This document shows, piece by piece, positions 52,079 to 61,651 of a stretch of DNA of 64,000 nucleotides (its first letter is position 1; the number at the start of each line of letters is the position of its first letter). The stretch comes from Alistipes sp. Lineage in GTDB: Bacteria; Bacteroidota; Bacteroidia; Bacteroidales; Rikenellaceae. Location of the stretch: the NCBI GenBank assembly GCA_017621455.1, contig JAGATC010000003.1, positions 1 to 64,000 on the forward strand, in the 5' to 3' direction. Below the pieces are notes generated by a model that saw nothing but the letters and a program-made list of their open reading frames with translations, did no database searches and was not told the origin of the DNA. The position numbers and the translations under genes were made by a program.

Positions 52079-52555
52079 CTACCTATATATCAGTGCGACA
52101 GCTGTGGCTGATACGCCCTCCTCGCGACCCTCAAAACCGAGATGCTCGGTGGTTGTGGCCTTCACAGATATGCGGTCTACATCTATGCCAATCACTTCGG
52201 CGAGACGCTCGCGCATAGTGTCAATATGGGGGCGTAGCTTAGGACGCTGCATGGCAATAGTGCAGTCTATATTACTGATAGTGTATCCTTTCTCTGTAAT
52301 TATGTCAACCACATGTTTAAGTAGTTTGCGAGAGTCGATATCCTTAAACTGTGGGTCGCTGTCTGGGAATAGCTTGCCAATGTCGCCAAGTGCCAATGCT
52401 CCGAGCAACGAGTCGCAGATAGCGTGAATGGCAACGTCACCATCGGAGTGAGCAACGCACCCCTTGGTATGCTCGATCTCGACGCCGCAGATTACAAGTC
52501 TAAGCCCATCTGCCAGGGCGTGTACGTCAAATCCATGTCCTACTCTTATATCCAT
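52079..52555 (-). CDS. ispF: 2-C-methyl-D-erythritol 2,4-cyclodiphosphate synthase
   Basis: 158 residues from the ATG at 52555 (the family start MDIRVGHGFDVHAL). IspF closes the cyclic diphosphate in the MEP pathway. The zinc ligands are the Asp and His of GFDVH and the His of AHSDGDVAIHA. The start lies 12 bases after the S26-type peptidase stop, so it is the last gene of the addB-addA transcript. Confidence 0.96.
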   Translation of the reverse strand: MDIRVGHGFDVHALADGLRLVICGVEIEHTKGCVAHSDGDVAIHAICDSLLGALALGDIGKLFPDSDPQFKDIDSRKLLKHVVDIITEKGYTISNIDCTIAMQRPKLRPHIDTMRERLAEVIGIDVDRISVKATTTEHLGFEGREEGVSATAVALIYR

Positions 52556-52566
52556 ATTTCGTACTA

Positions 52567-53025
52567 TTATTTTGTTTGCTTCTTTGTTAGTCTCATCCAG
52601 CGGTGGATGATGGCGAGGGCATAGCGTCTGATGAACAGTGGTTGCCAGAGCCATAACCACTCGCGAAATCGCCAAATGCGCGATGTGCAACTTAGTTTTC
52701 GGCCACTCTTACGAATGACGCCCTCCACGACGCCTATAATCATGCTGCGGTGTATGGGCTCATCGCGAGTAATGCGTCCATCACCCATTGTTGTTACCGT
52801 CTCGCCGTCAACCTTAACAACGCGATGGGTAACGTAGTGATTTGCCTCGAGTCGGTACATCACGATGCGACCCTCGATAGGTTCATTACCACGTGTGCGC
52901 CGTATGATGATGGTGTCACGCCCGTAGCCTAAGAGTGGTAACATGCTTGTGCCATCTACACGGATGTTAAAGCACTCACCATAGTCCACAGCCTCCTCAA
53001 ATCTATCTATAGTGCAGTTCTTCAT
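52567..53025 (-). CDS. S24/S26-type signal peptidase-like protein
   Basis: 152 residues from the ATG at 53025, which overlaps the stop of the kinase gene (ATGA). Ser27 in VDGTSMLPLL is the nucleophile of S26 peptidases. The usual Lys is absent; instead His67 in VTHRVV sits where the ER and SipW type signal peptidases use His, so a Ser-His dyad is likely. GDGR provides the conserved Asp region. The C-terminus is basic and aromatic (REWLWLWQPLFIRR) and may touch the membrane. It forms a tight set with the HprK-like kinase and ABC exporter. Confidence 0.82.
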   Translation of the reverse strand: MKNCTIDRFEEAVDYGECFNIRVDGTSMLPLLGYGRDTIIIRRTRGNEPIEGRIVMYRLEANHYVTHRVVKVDGETVTTMGDGRITRDEPIHRSMIIGVVEGVIRKSGRKLSCTSRIWRFREWLWLWQPLFIRRYALAIIHRWMRLTKKQTK

Positions 53026-53900
53026 AGGCTGTAGAGTGTGGCGTGAGACAAACATGCAGCATCCGAATTGGGTAGGCACTCCATGGTGTATACATGCGTT
53101 GTGGCAATAACCTCGCTAAGAGTCTTGCATAGTTCATCTTGCAGTGTCTCATCTTCGGCGAAGAGGTGAGGACAAGAGGGTAGTAGCGCCCCAATTGCAA
53201 CAAGTGGGTTTAGGCGTTTTATCTTGTTATGTGGCGCCTGTCTTAGACGCACAAAGCCTGCGATTGGAAAGTCGCGGTTTATGTAGCAGGGGGTCTTACC
53301 GCTCCATGGAGAACCGTAGACGCGAGCCTCGCCATTAATCATGCGGATGATAGGGGAGTCGTCGTTAAGCAGCCTCGACCCCGTGATATTCTCGCGCCAT
53401 AGGCGTGTATGTGTGCTCTTACCTGTGCCGGACTCGCCGAGAAATAGTGAGCATCGACCATTGTACTCGATGGTGGATGAGTGGATGGCGATGCCACGGA
53501 GTGGTGCTATGACTATGCCAAACATCACCCATAGTCCAAATCGTAGTATCGATATATCGATATGGTCTTTGAGTGCTATGTTACAGTCAATTATATTGTT
53601 AGATGTGTCTATGTGAAATGCTGCTTGACATTTGTTCGCATCGCGGCGCGTTACGTAGTAGGCATACCCGCTATCGGTGCGCATAAGCACGCCATCGGCG
53701 TTTGTCTCGCTAAGATATGAGGTTGAAACAATCGCCCCCTTAGCCTCAGCTGGAGATGTGTGGCTAATGTTGATTGTGGCAATAGGTTCTCCCGCCACCT
53801 CTGCCTCAAATGGCTTAAAACCCTTAAGTCCGAGGGCAGCGATGTCGCTATTGCTACGTAGGCGAACATCTGCAATTATATAGTCGAAGTATCGTGGCAT
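53022..53900 (-). CDS. HprK-like kinase domain protein
   Basis: 292 residues from the ATG at 53900, inside the end of the ABC gene (25-base overlap). The Walker A motif GESGTGKSTHTRLW and the downstream LLNDDSPIIRM and YGSPWSGKT segments match the HPr kinase/phosphorylase-like proteins found in peptide-natural-product (including lasso peptide) loci, sometimes misnamed PEP carboxykinase. The N-terminal 120 residues are beta-rich and unassigned. Its end overlaps the peptidase start by 4 bases. Substrate unknown; no HPr gene is near. Confidence 0.82.
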   Translation of the reverse strand: MPRYFDYIIADVRLRSNSDIAALGLKGFKPFEAEVAGEPIATINISHTSPAEAKGAIVSTSYLSETNADGVLMRTDSGYAYYVTRRDANKCQAAFHIDTSNNIIDCNIALKDHIDISILRFGLWVMFGIVIAPLRGIAIHSSTIEYNGRCSLFLGESGTGKSTHTRLWRENITGSRLLNDDSPIIRMINGEARVYGSPWSGKTPCYINRDFPIAGFVRLRQAPHNKIKRLNPLVAIGALLPSCPHLFAEDETLQDELCKTLSEVIATTHVYTMECLPNSDAACLSHATLYSL

Positions 53901-55585
53901 TGTAGTGTGACTATTCTGTCGCAATATTCAATTGAGCTGTCACGGTGGGCGATGACCACGATTGTTAGCGACTTGTTGTCGCGAGAAAGACGCTCTATTG
54001 CTTGGTTTATATTCTTCTCTGTGCGGTTGTCAAGCGACGATGTAGCCTCGTCAAAAAGCAACACATCGCAACCCTTATATAGTGCGCGTGCTATACCTAT
54101 ACGTTGGCGCTGACCCCCTGAGATGCGTGAGCCCTGCTCGCCAATGTGTGTCTCGAGACCGTTGCTTAATCCCTCGACAAACTCCCTGAGGTCGGCATAG
54201 TCGATGACCTCGTTAATGCGCTTAAGGTCGATGGACTCCTTGTCGCAGCCAAAGGCAATGTTCTCTGCAAGGGTGCCTTCGCTGATAAAGACTGACTGCG
54301 ATACGTAGCCTATGGAGTTCTGCCACTTGTGCAGATTTTGGTCGGTGAGCATCTCGCCATCTATCATGATGCAACCTTCGGTGGGGCGATAGAGCCCGAG
54401 GATGAGGTTGAATAGGGTGGTTTTACCCACACCCGAGGCTCCCTGGATGCCTAAACGTTCGCCCTTGTTGATTGTGAGTGAGAGGTGATCAATGGTTGGC
54501 TTTGAGGCATCGTCAAAGGTGAATGATACATCTTTCAACTCTATGGTTGAGTGTAGGTTGAAGCGTTCGGTATGATGTGTTGGTTTAGCTGGCTCGTGTT
54601 CGATGCCTGTCATGGTGTCGATGGTGTAGAGATTGTAGCGTATTGTGCTCCAGCTCGACATGATGCCACGAATGGAGGGCACAAGGCGTATGGCCGCCAC
54701 GGCGAAGATTCCGAATATCATGCCAATGTTGTCGCCGCTATGGCTGAGACTTACTAATACAAGGGAGGTAAGTCCAATGGCGAGGCCCACCTCGGTGAAC
54801 ATCTGTGGTAGCATGCCTATGGTGGCATTGCGCTTGCGGAGCTCCACAATATCGTCGACAGCACCCTCGAAGCGCTTGAACATCTGTGGAAAGGCACCAC
54901 CAATCTCGATGTCTGCATAGCCGCGGAAGCTCTCGGCGACGATGCGGCTCTTAAGTCGTTGCGCTGCATTCTCTAACTCTCCGATGTTGTGTAGACGTCG
55001 GCGCATGGTAAAGTAGAATACAAAGACCACGGGTAGAAATAGGCACATGGCGATGAGCGCAACTACGGGGGCGTACCATGTGATTGCTCCCATGATGAGC
55101 GTGAAGAGTAGTATCTCGCTAATAATGGTGGCAATGGGCTTAAGCACACCTGCCACGAACATTAGGCTTATGACATTTACGTTGCGAGTAAGCACGGCAG
55201 AGTTGTTCGCCTTAATGAACTCGAGGCCACGGTTGCGGTATGATAGGTAAAGGCTCTCCGATAGGTGCTTATAGAGCGAATATATGTAGTTGCGCTCGGT
55301 GCGGTAGAGTAGCAGTGTGGCTATGTTCTTAAGGAGGATGATACCCACCACAATGGCGCATACGATGGCCACGAAGCTGCTGTAGCTATCAGCGTTTAGA
55401 AGCTTGTATGCCTCCATGGCGTAGGCATTTGATGTCACGGCATCGCGGTCGAGTATGAGCACAAGGATGGGTATGAGCGTAGCCACGCCAATGAAGTTGA
55501 GTAGCGCACGCAGAAAGATGGTCACAGCAACCCAGATGGTGCGGCGACGATAGCGTTGCGGTATGATGCTCCAAAGTCTCTTCAT
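53876..55585 (-). CDS. ABC exporter (permease fused to ATPase)
   Basis: 569 residues. Six membrane helices in the first 320 residues are followed by an ATPase with Walker A GASGVGKTTLFN, signature ISGGQRQRIGIARAL, Walker B VLLFDEATSSLD and switch His in VVIAHRDSS. No N-terminal peptidase (C39) domain is present, so any leader removal would need a separate protease; the S26-type gene two places downstream could do so. It begins 6 bases after the addA stop. Confidence 0.93.
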   Translation of the reverse strand: MKRLWSIIPQRYRRRTIWVAVTIFLRALLNFIGVATLIPILVLILDRDAVTSNAYAMEAYKLLNADSYSSFVAIVCAIVVGIILLKNIATLLLYRTERNYIYSLYKHLSESLYLSYRNRGLEFIKANNSAVLTRNVNVISLMFVAGVLKPIATIISEILLFTLIMGAITWYAPVVALIAMCLFLPVVFVFYFTMRRRLHNIGELENAAQRLKSRIVAESFRGYADIEIGGAFPQMFKRFEGAVDDIVELRKRNATIGMLPQMFTEVGLAIGLTSLVLVSLSHSGDNIGMIFGIFAVAAIRLVPSIRGIMSSWSTIRYNLYTIDTMTGIEHEPAKPTHHTERFNLHSTIELKDVSFTFDDASKPTIDHLSLTINKGERLGIQGASGVGKTTLFNLILGLYRPTEGCIMIDGEMLTDQNLHKWQNSIGYVSQSVFISEGTLAENIAFGCDKESIDLKRINEVIDYADLREFVEGLSNGLETHIGEQGSRISGGQRQRIGIARALYKGCDVLLFDEATSSLDNRTEKNINQAIERLSRDNKSLTIVVIAHRDSSIEYCDRIVTLQCHDTSTI

Positions 55586-55591
55586 CGGCTA

Positions 55592-58500
55592 CTATGCCTC
55601 GTTAACGTTCTCGATGTGGCCAAGGTGGATATACCATACATAGCCCTCGATGCGTGTGTAACGCTTCATCTCTTCGAGTAGTTTGATATACTCCTTCACC
55701 TGTTTATTATAGCTCTTATCTATCTTATTTCCAAATTTATAGTCTATGACAACGGCTCTGTCGCCCGCTATCATTACTCGGTCCGGACGACGTGATGTCT
55801 GGTGGGATATGATGCCCGTCTCGGTGTGCACATCGTCCCAGATGTCGCTAAACCACTCTTTGGCGCGCTTGTCCTGCATGGCGGTGGTGATGCCACGCTT
55901 TAGTTGCTCGATCTCCTGCTCGCCGATAAGTGACTGTGACTCCATTCGTTTTATGGCGCTGTGTAGGTCAGCCTCGGTTATGGCGCCCTCGAACATACGG
56001 TGTAGCAGAATGCCATTGCGACACGCCTCGGAGCCTGGTATAAGTCCCTCCTCGCTGAAGCGTGAGCTGGGGTGGCGAATGACAAGCTCGGGAGTGGCTG
56101 TGGGGTAGTCATCTAGGATGATGCTGTCGGCGCTGGCTCTCTTCTTCTTGGGGGTGAAGTGAGCTATCTTTGAGCCGTAGCTGTAACGAACACACTCCAC
56201 GTGACCATCATTTGTGTACTGCTTGGTAGCCTCGCATAGCGTCGATGCAGCATCTGTAATTAAGGGCGTGGTGTCAGATATGTTGTCGCTGCCCTTTGAA
56301 CTGGTATTCAGGTTCTTGGGTACGAACATGTAAAGCTCGTTGGCAGCACGTGTGACTGCCACATAGAGCATGTTAAGTCCGTCGATATGGCTCATTACAA
56401 GCTCGTTGTAGTACTCCTCGGAGAAGGCTGAACCCTCCATGGCGTTGCCGTAGACCACGGGGAACTCGCCTATGTCGGCAGCCGTGCCACTGCTCTTCGC
56501 TGCCTTTGCCCATATAATGGGACGTAGGCTGGCGTTGGGTGACATGCTCCACTTGCAGTATGGAATGAGTACCACGGCACGCTCCAGACCCTTGGCCTTG
56601 TGGATGGTAGTAATCTCTATGGTGTCGTCGGTCATCTCCACGCTTAGCGTCTCATTGCAGCCACGCTCCTCCCACCACGATAGGTAGTGCTGGATGTCGG
56701 CAATATGACTGCTGGCAAAGGAGAGTATCTGCTCGTGCATCGCTTGTAAATATACGATGTCACTCTTTACGGTGTGCAGGGCGTAGCGCTCGACAATCAC
56801 CTCGAACGACTCGATGAGCGATAGGTGTGATAGTCGCTTGAAGAATGTTAAGTCCTCCTCGCTGAACTCCCGATGGAATGGTAGCTTCAAATAGCCATTG
56901 TATACGCCTCGCTCAATGTCGTTTGCAGGGTTGGTGGCAAGACGGAATACGGCAATTATAAACTGGACAACATCGCTCGAGTCGATAGTGAGCGAGTCGG
57001 AGGTGAGAATGTTGAATCCAGTCTCGTTGTTCGCAGTAAAACGCCTATTCTTGTAGGCGTAGAGTGCTTCGGCAACCTTGCGGCCATCCGACGAGCCGCG
57101 AACAAGGATGAGAATGTCCCTGTAGCGGTATCCGCGAGCGATGGCATCCTCTATAGCCTCGATAAAAGGAGAGTCGGTGTGCTTGGGGTCGAATAGACAC
57201 ACCTCTGCAATGCCTTTATCGTCGCTCTTGCTATTTGCCGTTTGGTTATTATCAACGTAGGCACGCTTCATAATGTTATGAAGTGTGTTGTGAGTTGATT
57301 GCGATATTTTATTGTTAGCCAAAGCCCTGGATATGACATCGTTTAGATAATTATTGTCCTTCGTGACAATGTTGTCGATAAACTTGCGGTTGAAGTCTAC
57401 AACGTTTTCTAAGCTTCGATAGTTGATTTTTGGGCGGTCAATATCGGTGTTCTCTGCGCCTAAGTCCTCGATGACGCCACTGTTAAGTAGTCGCCAGTCA
57501 CCACCGCGCCAACGGTAAATAGACTGCTTGATGTCGCCCACGATAAATACCGAAGCCTCGGGGTTTGATGATAGCGCCTCGAGGAGCAGTGGTCGTAGGT
57601 TGCGCCACTCACGCAGCGATGTGTCCTGAAACTCATCAATCATGTAGTGGTCGTAGCGTGTGCCTACCTTCTCGTATATAAATGGAGCATTGCTCTGGTC
57701 GACAAACGTGGATAGTATCTCCTTGGTCTTATCCAATACCATGATGTTCTCCTCGGAGCATATATCCTTGAGCTTGCTGTATAGGTCGGTAAGCAGTGCG
57801 AAGCTGCGGTAGTTCTCTCTAAGTAGTTTCGTGGTGTTTATGCTTGATATGTTGTTATTGTAGAGCGTGCATATCTCGTTGAGTTTGGGCATAAGCACGC
57901 CTGCGGCGACCACCACATTTCCGCTTGAACTCTTGGTGTACCACTCTTCGATATTCTCTGCCGCTTTAAGCATCTTGTCGGTAGGGGGCTTGAGCTCTCC
58001 CGCTGCATACTTCGCAAAATTGTTGACAAAACAGTTCTTGCCACCCTTAAAGTCACAGGGGCTAATACCTTGGTCTTTAAGGTATTCAATCGCCTCTTTG
58101 CCGATGGTCTTTATGCGTTGAAGTATGGCGCTGTCGTGGTCTACAAGCTTCTTTATGGCGTCGCGCAGCTCGCTCTTGCTCATGTTTGGCTTGGTGTGTG
58201 TACCCTCCTTGAATAGCTCGCTACCTAAGGCACGAAGGTCGCGGCGCATATCCCAGCGGTTGCCATCGGTGAGACGCTCCTCGGCAAACTCCAAAAGCCA
58301 GTTCTTGATGTCGTCGTTGTCGGCTATGCTCTCAATTAGGCTGTCGGCACTACGCTCTAAGAGCATGTTGGTGTCGAGCTCGATATTGTAGTTTAGGTCG
58401 AGGCTAAGCTCGTTGATAAAGGCGCGCAGGATGCGCTGGAAGAAGCGGTCGATGGTGAGTACCGTAAAGCGCGAGTAGTCGTGGAGAATCTTCGTGCGCG

Positions 58501-58780
58501 CCTTGAGGGCCATGGCTCTGATGTGCTGTTCGCCGTAGTGCGTCTGCTTGATGATATTCTCGAGGTATTCGCTCGGCTGGTTAGCAGCAAGCAGGTGTAT
58601 CTCCTTCACGATACGCGATTTCATCTCCTCTGTAGCCTTGTTGGTAAAGGTCACAGCAAGGATGTTGCGATATCGGTCGGGACGCTCGATGATGTCACAT
58701 ATATACTTAAGCACCAGACTGTAAGTCTTGCCTGAGCCGGCACTGGCACTTATTATTTTTGCTCGTTTTGTCGTCTGCAT
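55592..58780 (-). CDS. addA: AddA/RecB-like helicase-nuclease
   Basis: 1062 residues. UvrD-type helicase motifs: Walker A SASAGSGKTYSL, motif II MIDEFQDTS, motif III VGDIKQSIYRWRGGD, motif V TTIHKAKGLE and motif VI MLYVAVTRAANELYMF. The C-terminal PD-(D/E)XK nuclease has GILLHRMFE, PDRVMIAGDRAVVIDYKFGNK. With AddB it processes double-strand DNA ends for RecA. Its start overlaps the addB end by 28 bases. Bacteroidetes AddAB is well known; the symbol is by homology. Confidence 0.93.
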   Translation of the reverse strand: MQTTKRAKIISASAGSGKTYSLVLKYICDIIERPDRYRNILAVTFTNKATEEMKSRIVKEIHLLAANQPSEYLENIIKQTHYGEQHIRAMALKARTKILHDYSRFTVLTIDRFFQRILRAFINELSLDLNYNIELDTNMLLERSADSLIESIADNDDIKNWLLEFAEERLTDGNRWDMRRDLRALGSELFKEGTHTKPNMSKSELRDAIKKLVDHDSAILQRIKTIGKEAIEYLKDQGISPCDFKGGKNCFVNNFAKYAAGELKPPTDKMLKAAENIEEWYTKSSSGNVVVAAGVLMPKLNEICTLYNNNISSINTTKLLRENYRSFALLTDLYSKLKDICSEENIMVLDKTKEILSTFVDQSNAPFIYEKVGTRYDHYMIDEFQDTSLREWRNLRPLLLEALSSNPEASVFIVGDIKQSIYRWRGGDWRLLNSGVIEDLGAENTDIDRPKINYRSLENVVDFNRKFIDNIVTKDNNYLNDVISRALANNKISQSTHNTLHNIMKRAYVDNNQTANSKSDDKGIAEVCLFDPKHTDSPFIEAIEDAIARGYRYRDILILVRGSSDGRKVAEALYAYKNRRFTANNETGFNILTSDSLTIDSSDVVQFIIAVFRLATNPANDIERGVYNGYLKLPFHREFSEEDLTFFKRLSHLSLIESFEVIVERYALHTVKSDIVYLQAMHEQILSFASSHIADIQHYLSWWEERGCNETLSVEMTDDTIEITTIHKAKGLERAVVLIPYCKWSMSPNASLRPIIWAKAAKSSGTAADIGEFPVVYGNAMEGSAFSEEYYNELVMSHIDGLNMLYVAVTRAANELYMFVPKNLNTSSKGSDNISDTTPLITDAASTLCEATKQYTNDGHVECVRYSYGSKIAHFTPKKKRASADSIILDDYPTATPELVIRHPSSRFSEEGLIPGSEACRNGILLHRMFEGAITEADLHSAIKRMESQSLIGEQEIEQLKRGITTAMQDKRAKEWFSDIWDDVHTETGIISHQTSRRPDRVMIAGDRAVVIDYKFGNKIDKSYNKQVKEYIKLLEEMKRYTRIEGYVWYIHLGHIENVNEA

Positions 58781-61629
58781 ATCTTGCTGTAATCACAGTA
58801 TTCACAACATCTCTTATCTTCTACCTGGCGGAATGGCGTAGCGGGGTCGAACAACTCATCAAGGGTGGCGCTTAGCTCCGACTCGAACTCATTGGCAATC
58901 ATGCTATAGCGCGTGATGGCACGATTAGTATTCATCTCGGTGATGAGGGGTGAATAGTTGTCGTTAAGCATACGCGAGGCGTAGAACAACGATGGCATGG
59001 TGTCGACACCCTCGGTGCGGTAGAGAATCATCGAGTAGAGAAACGTCTGGAAGATGTTAGAGATACGCTGCTGGCTCTCGCCATGGAAGAGAGTGTGTAT
59101 GTCTAAGAACTCCAAGTGAGGCTGGTTGCCACTCTTATAGTCGATAATCTGAATGGTGCCATCAGAGAGACGGTCGATACGGTCGGCACGTCCCTCGAGC
59201 TTCACATCCTTGCCTGAGCCTATGCGATACTTGTGGGGTATAGCCTTCTCAAGACCTGTGATGGTGTAGTCGTCGTGCGAGGTGTCGTGGTGCATAATGC
59301 CACGTAGAATATACTTTACGATAATGTCTCTAACAAGTAGAGTATCACCCGAATAGTCTTCGATTGATGCTTTGCCACCATCGTAGAGTATCTTGCCTAT
59401 AATCTGGTCTACGGCCCGCTCCACGTTCTTCTGTGTGCGTTTCTGGTCGATAAGCGCCTTGGGGTGTGGCTTATCTACAATATCGCCATAGAGAAGCTCC
59501 ATGCTCTCGTGGAGGATGTTGCCGAAGGTCATGGCATCAATCTTATCCGAGAGCTCATTTTGGCTCTTAAGGTGGGCGATTGAGGCGAAGTAGAACTTCA
59601 AGGGGCACTCCACGTAACGGAATAGAGCCGTGGGTGAGAGTGTGTTCTTGAAATTGGGGTCGAGGTAGCGGTTGAGCATATTCATCTCATAATCGCCCTT
59701 GGCTATCTCGATGGGTTGGTTGCTATTGACGCTGAGGTCGACGCCAACGGCGTGCTTTTCTATGTTGTAGGGCGACTCGAAGTCGAGCTGATAGATGTAG
59801 CGGCTACACTCGCCTGTGCTCTTCTCGTCGGCACGCGAGCAGTAGAGCATGTTGACACGCTCGGCACGTTGGATAAGACGATAGAAGTAGTAGGCATACA
59901 TCGCCTCATGTTCGGTGGGTGTGGGTAGCTCGTACGCCTCACGCAGACCATAGGGAATGAAGGAGCTCTGCTCGGAGTGCTTGCCAGGGAAGTTGGCGTC
60001 GGTCATCGAGAGGATGATGACGTTCCTAAAGTCGATATTTCGGGTCTCGAGAATACCCAATATCTGCAAGCCCTCAAGAGGCTCTCCCTCGAAGGGTATG
60101 GTTACCGTCTGAAGGTGGCGGCGCAAGAGCGAGGTTAATACCTCCATGCTTAGACCATCGTTCGGGTCGTCGATTATCTTGACGTCGCACTTCTCGATAG
60201 AGCGTGTTAGCTTGGTTATCTCCTCGCTTGCGGTGCGCAGATACTCGAGTTGCAGAGGCTCATCGAGTGGCATGTGTTGCATGATGATGCTGACAACGTC
60301 GATAAGATAGCGACTAAACGACCTCCAGTCTGCTGGCCTTATGAAGATGCGCGATAGCACGTCGTCGTCGGCAAAGAGGGCGCTCTCGACCGATACCATG
60401 CGCTTAGAGACGATGATGTCGTTGTAGTCGGCAGCACGCTTGCCACAGCAGTCGATAATATAGGGGTGGGAGAGTAACCATGTGACATCCTGATGGTAGA
60501 AGTGTGTTACCTCATCCTTTGGTCGACTATGCGCCTGTAGTGATATAAGCATCTCGATAAACGAATATATCAGGGTGTTCTTTAGAGGGTAGCCCATGGT
60601 TACGTTTATCTTGCCCAGCTCCTTGGGCAGAGAGTGCATGAGTGGGATAATGAGGCTCTCGTCCGTGAGCACGATGGCTGTATCGCGGCCACGCTGCTGC
60701 TCGGGAATATCCTCGAGTATCGACTTGAGGTGCTTGATTTGGGCTATGTTCGATACGCAGGCCGTGACATCAATCTTCTTGGACTGTGAGGTGAAGTTGT
60801 CATGCGAGAGCTGCTCGTTTTGGGCGAACTGCTTGAGGTTCTTGCGCATAAAGCTTCCAGCCTCATGCTCGCTGTTGGCAACATAATAGTTGTCGTAGTC
60901 CCAGTAGAACTCGGCGCCCTTGTCGCTCTTGGCTATATAGTCGAAGAGTATCTGCTCGCTCTTGGATAGAGCGTTGAAGCCAGCGATAACGTAGCGCTTA
61001 TTCTCAAGAGGTATATCTTCACCTTTGAGTATGCGCTCGGCAGTGATGCGGTAGAGTAGACCAGGGTAGCCAATGCCGAGGCTGATGAGGTGTGTGCGGT
61101 ACTCCTCATAGATGGTGGGCAGGCTGCGCCATATCTTTACGAAGTTGGCCTTCTGCTCACTTAGGGTCTTGTCGCTGTGGACGCTACGCCAGAAGCGGGT
61201 GATTATCTCCACCTGCTCGGGGCTGAGATACGACACGTCAGCCTCTATCTCCTTGATGTCTGTAATGTTGCGTAGGAGCATGCTGGCGTCGACCATGTAC
61301 TTGTCTATCATGTCGAAGTCCGAGATGAGCGTCTCGCCCCAGAAGTAGAAGTGGTCCAACTTCTCGCCCGGGTGGTGCCTCTTGTAGATGCTGTATAGCT
61401 CGGTGAGTAGGCGTATGCGGTCGCCGATAATCAGACTTGAACCACTCTCCATAAGCTGGTTGATGGTGGTGCTCTTAGCCTGCCAGATGGGGCGTGTGGC
61501 AACCTTCTGCACCGCCTCGTTAAAGAACGAACGTGCTCGTAGCGATGGGAACATCACCACGAGCGAAGATAGGTCATTCGAATAGCTATCGAGGAGTCTT
61601 TGGGCAAGCTCCTCCTGAAATGTCTGCAT
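58753..61629 (-). CDS. addB: AddB-like nuclease subunit with Fe-S motif
   Basis: 958 residues. The N-terminal two-thirds resemble an inactive helicase; no Walker A motif is seen. The C-terminal nuclease has CPLKFYFASI (first cluster Cys), FGNILHESMELL, EGRADRIDRL and IIDYKSGNQ. The last residues CEYCDYSKIC give the CxxC-x5-C spacing of the AddB iron-sulphur cluster. AddB with AddA forms the end-resection complex. Confidence 0.9.
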   Translation of the reverse strand: MQTFQEELAQRLLDSYSNDLSSLVVMFPSLRARSFFNEAVQKVATRPIWQAKSTTINQLMESGSSLIIGDRIRLLTELYSIYKRHHPGEKLDHFYFWGETLISDFDMIDKYMVDASMLLRNITDIKEIEADVSYLSPEQVEIITRFWRSVHSDKTLSEQKANFVKIWRSLPTIYEEYRTHLISLGIGYPGLLYRITAERILKGEDIPLENKRYVIAGFNALSKSEQILFDYIAKSDKGAEFYWDYDNYYVANSEHEAGSFMRKNLKQFAQNEQLSHDNFTSQSKKIDVTACVSNIAQIKHLKSILEDIPEQQRGRDTAIVLTDESLIIPLMHSLPKELGKINVTMGYPLKNTLIYSFIEMLISLQAHSRPKDEVTHFYHQDVTWLLSHPYIIDCCGKRAADYNDIIVSKRMVSVESALFADDDVLSRIFIRPADWRSFSRYLIDVVSIIMQHMPLDEPLQLEYLRTASEEITKLTRSIEKCDVKIIDDPNDGLSMEVLTSLLRRHLQTVTIPFEGEPLEGLQILGILETRNIDFRNVIILSMTDANFPGKHSEQSSFIPYGLREAYELPTPTEHEAMYAYYFYRLIQRAERVNMLYCSRADEKSTGECSRYIYQLDFESPYNIEKHAVGVDLSVNSNQPIEIAKGDYEMNMLNRYLDPNFKNTLSPTALFRYVECPLKFYFASIAHLKSQNELSDKIDAMTFGNILHESMELLYGDIVDKPHPKALIDQKRTQKNVERAVDQIIGKILYDGGKASIEDYSGDTLLVRDIIVKYILRGIMHHDTSHDDYTITGLEKAIPHKYRIGSGKDVKLEGRADRIDRLSDGTIQIIDYKSGNQPHLEFLDIHTLFHGESQQRISNIFQTFLYSMILYRTEGVDTMPSLFYASRMLNDNYSPLITEMNTNRAITRYSMIANEFESELSATLDELFDPATPFRQVEDKRCCEYCDYSKICRRQNEQK

Positions 61630-61651
61630 ACGCTAATAGGGGTGTTGACTG

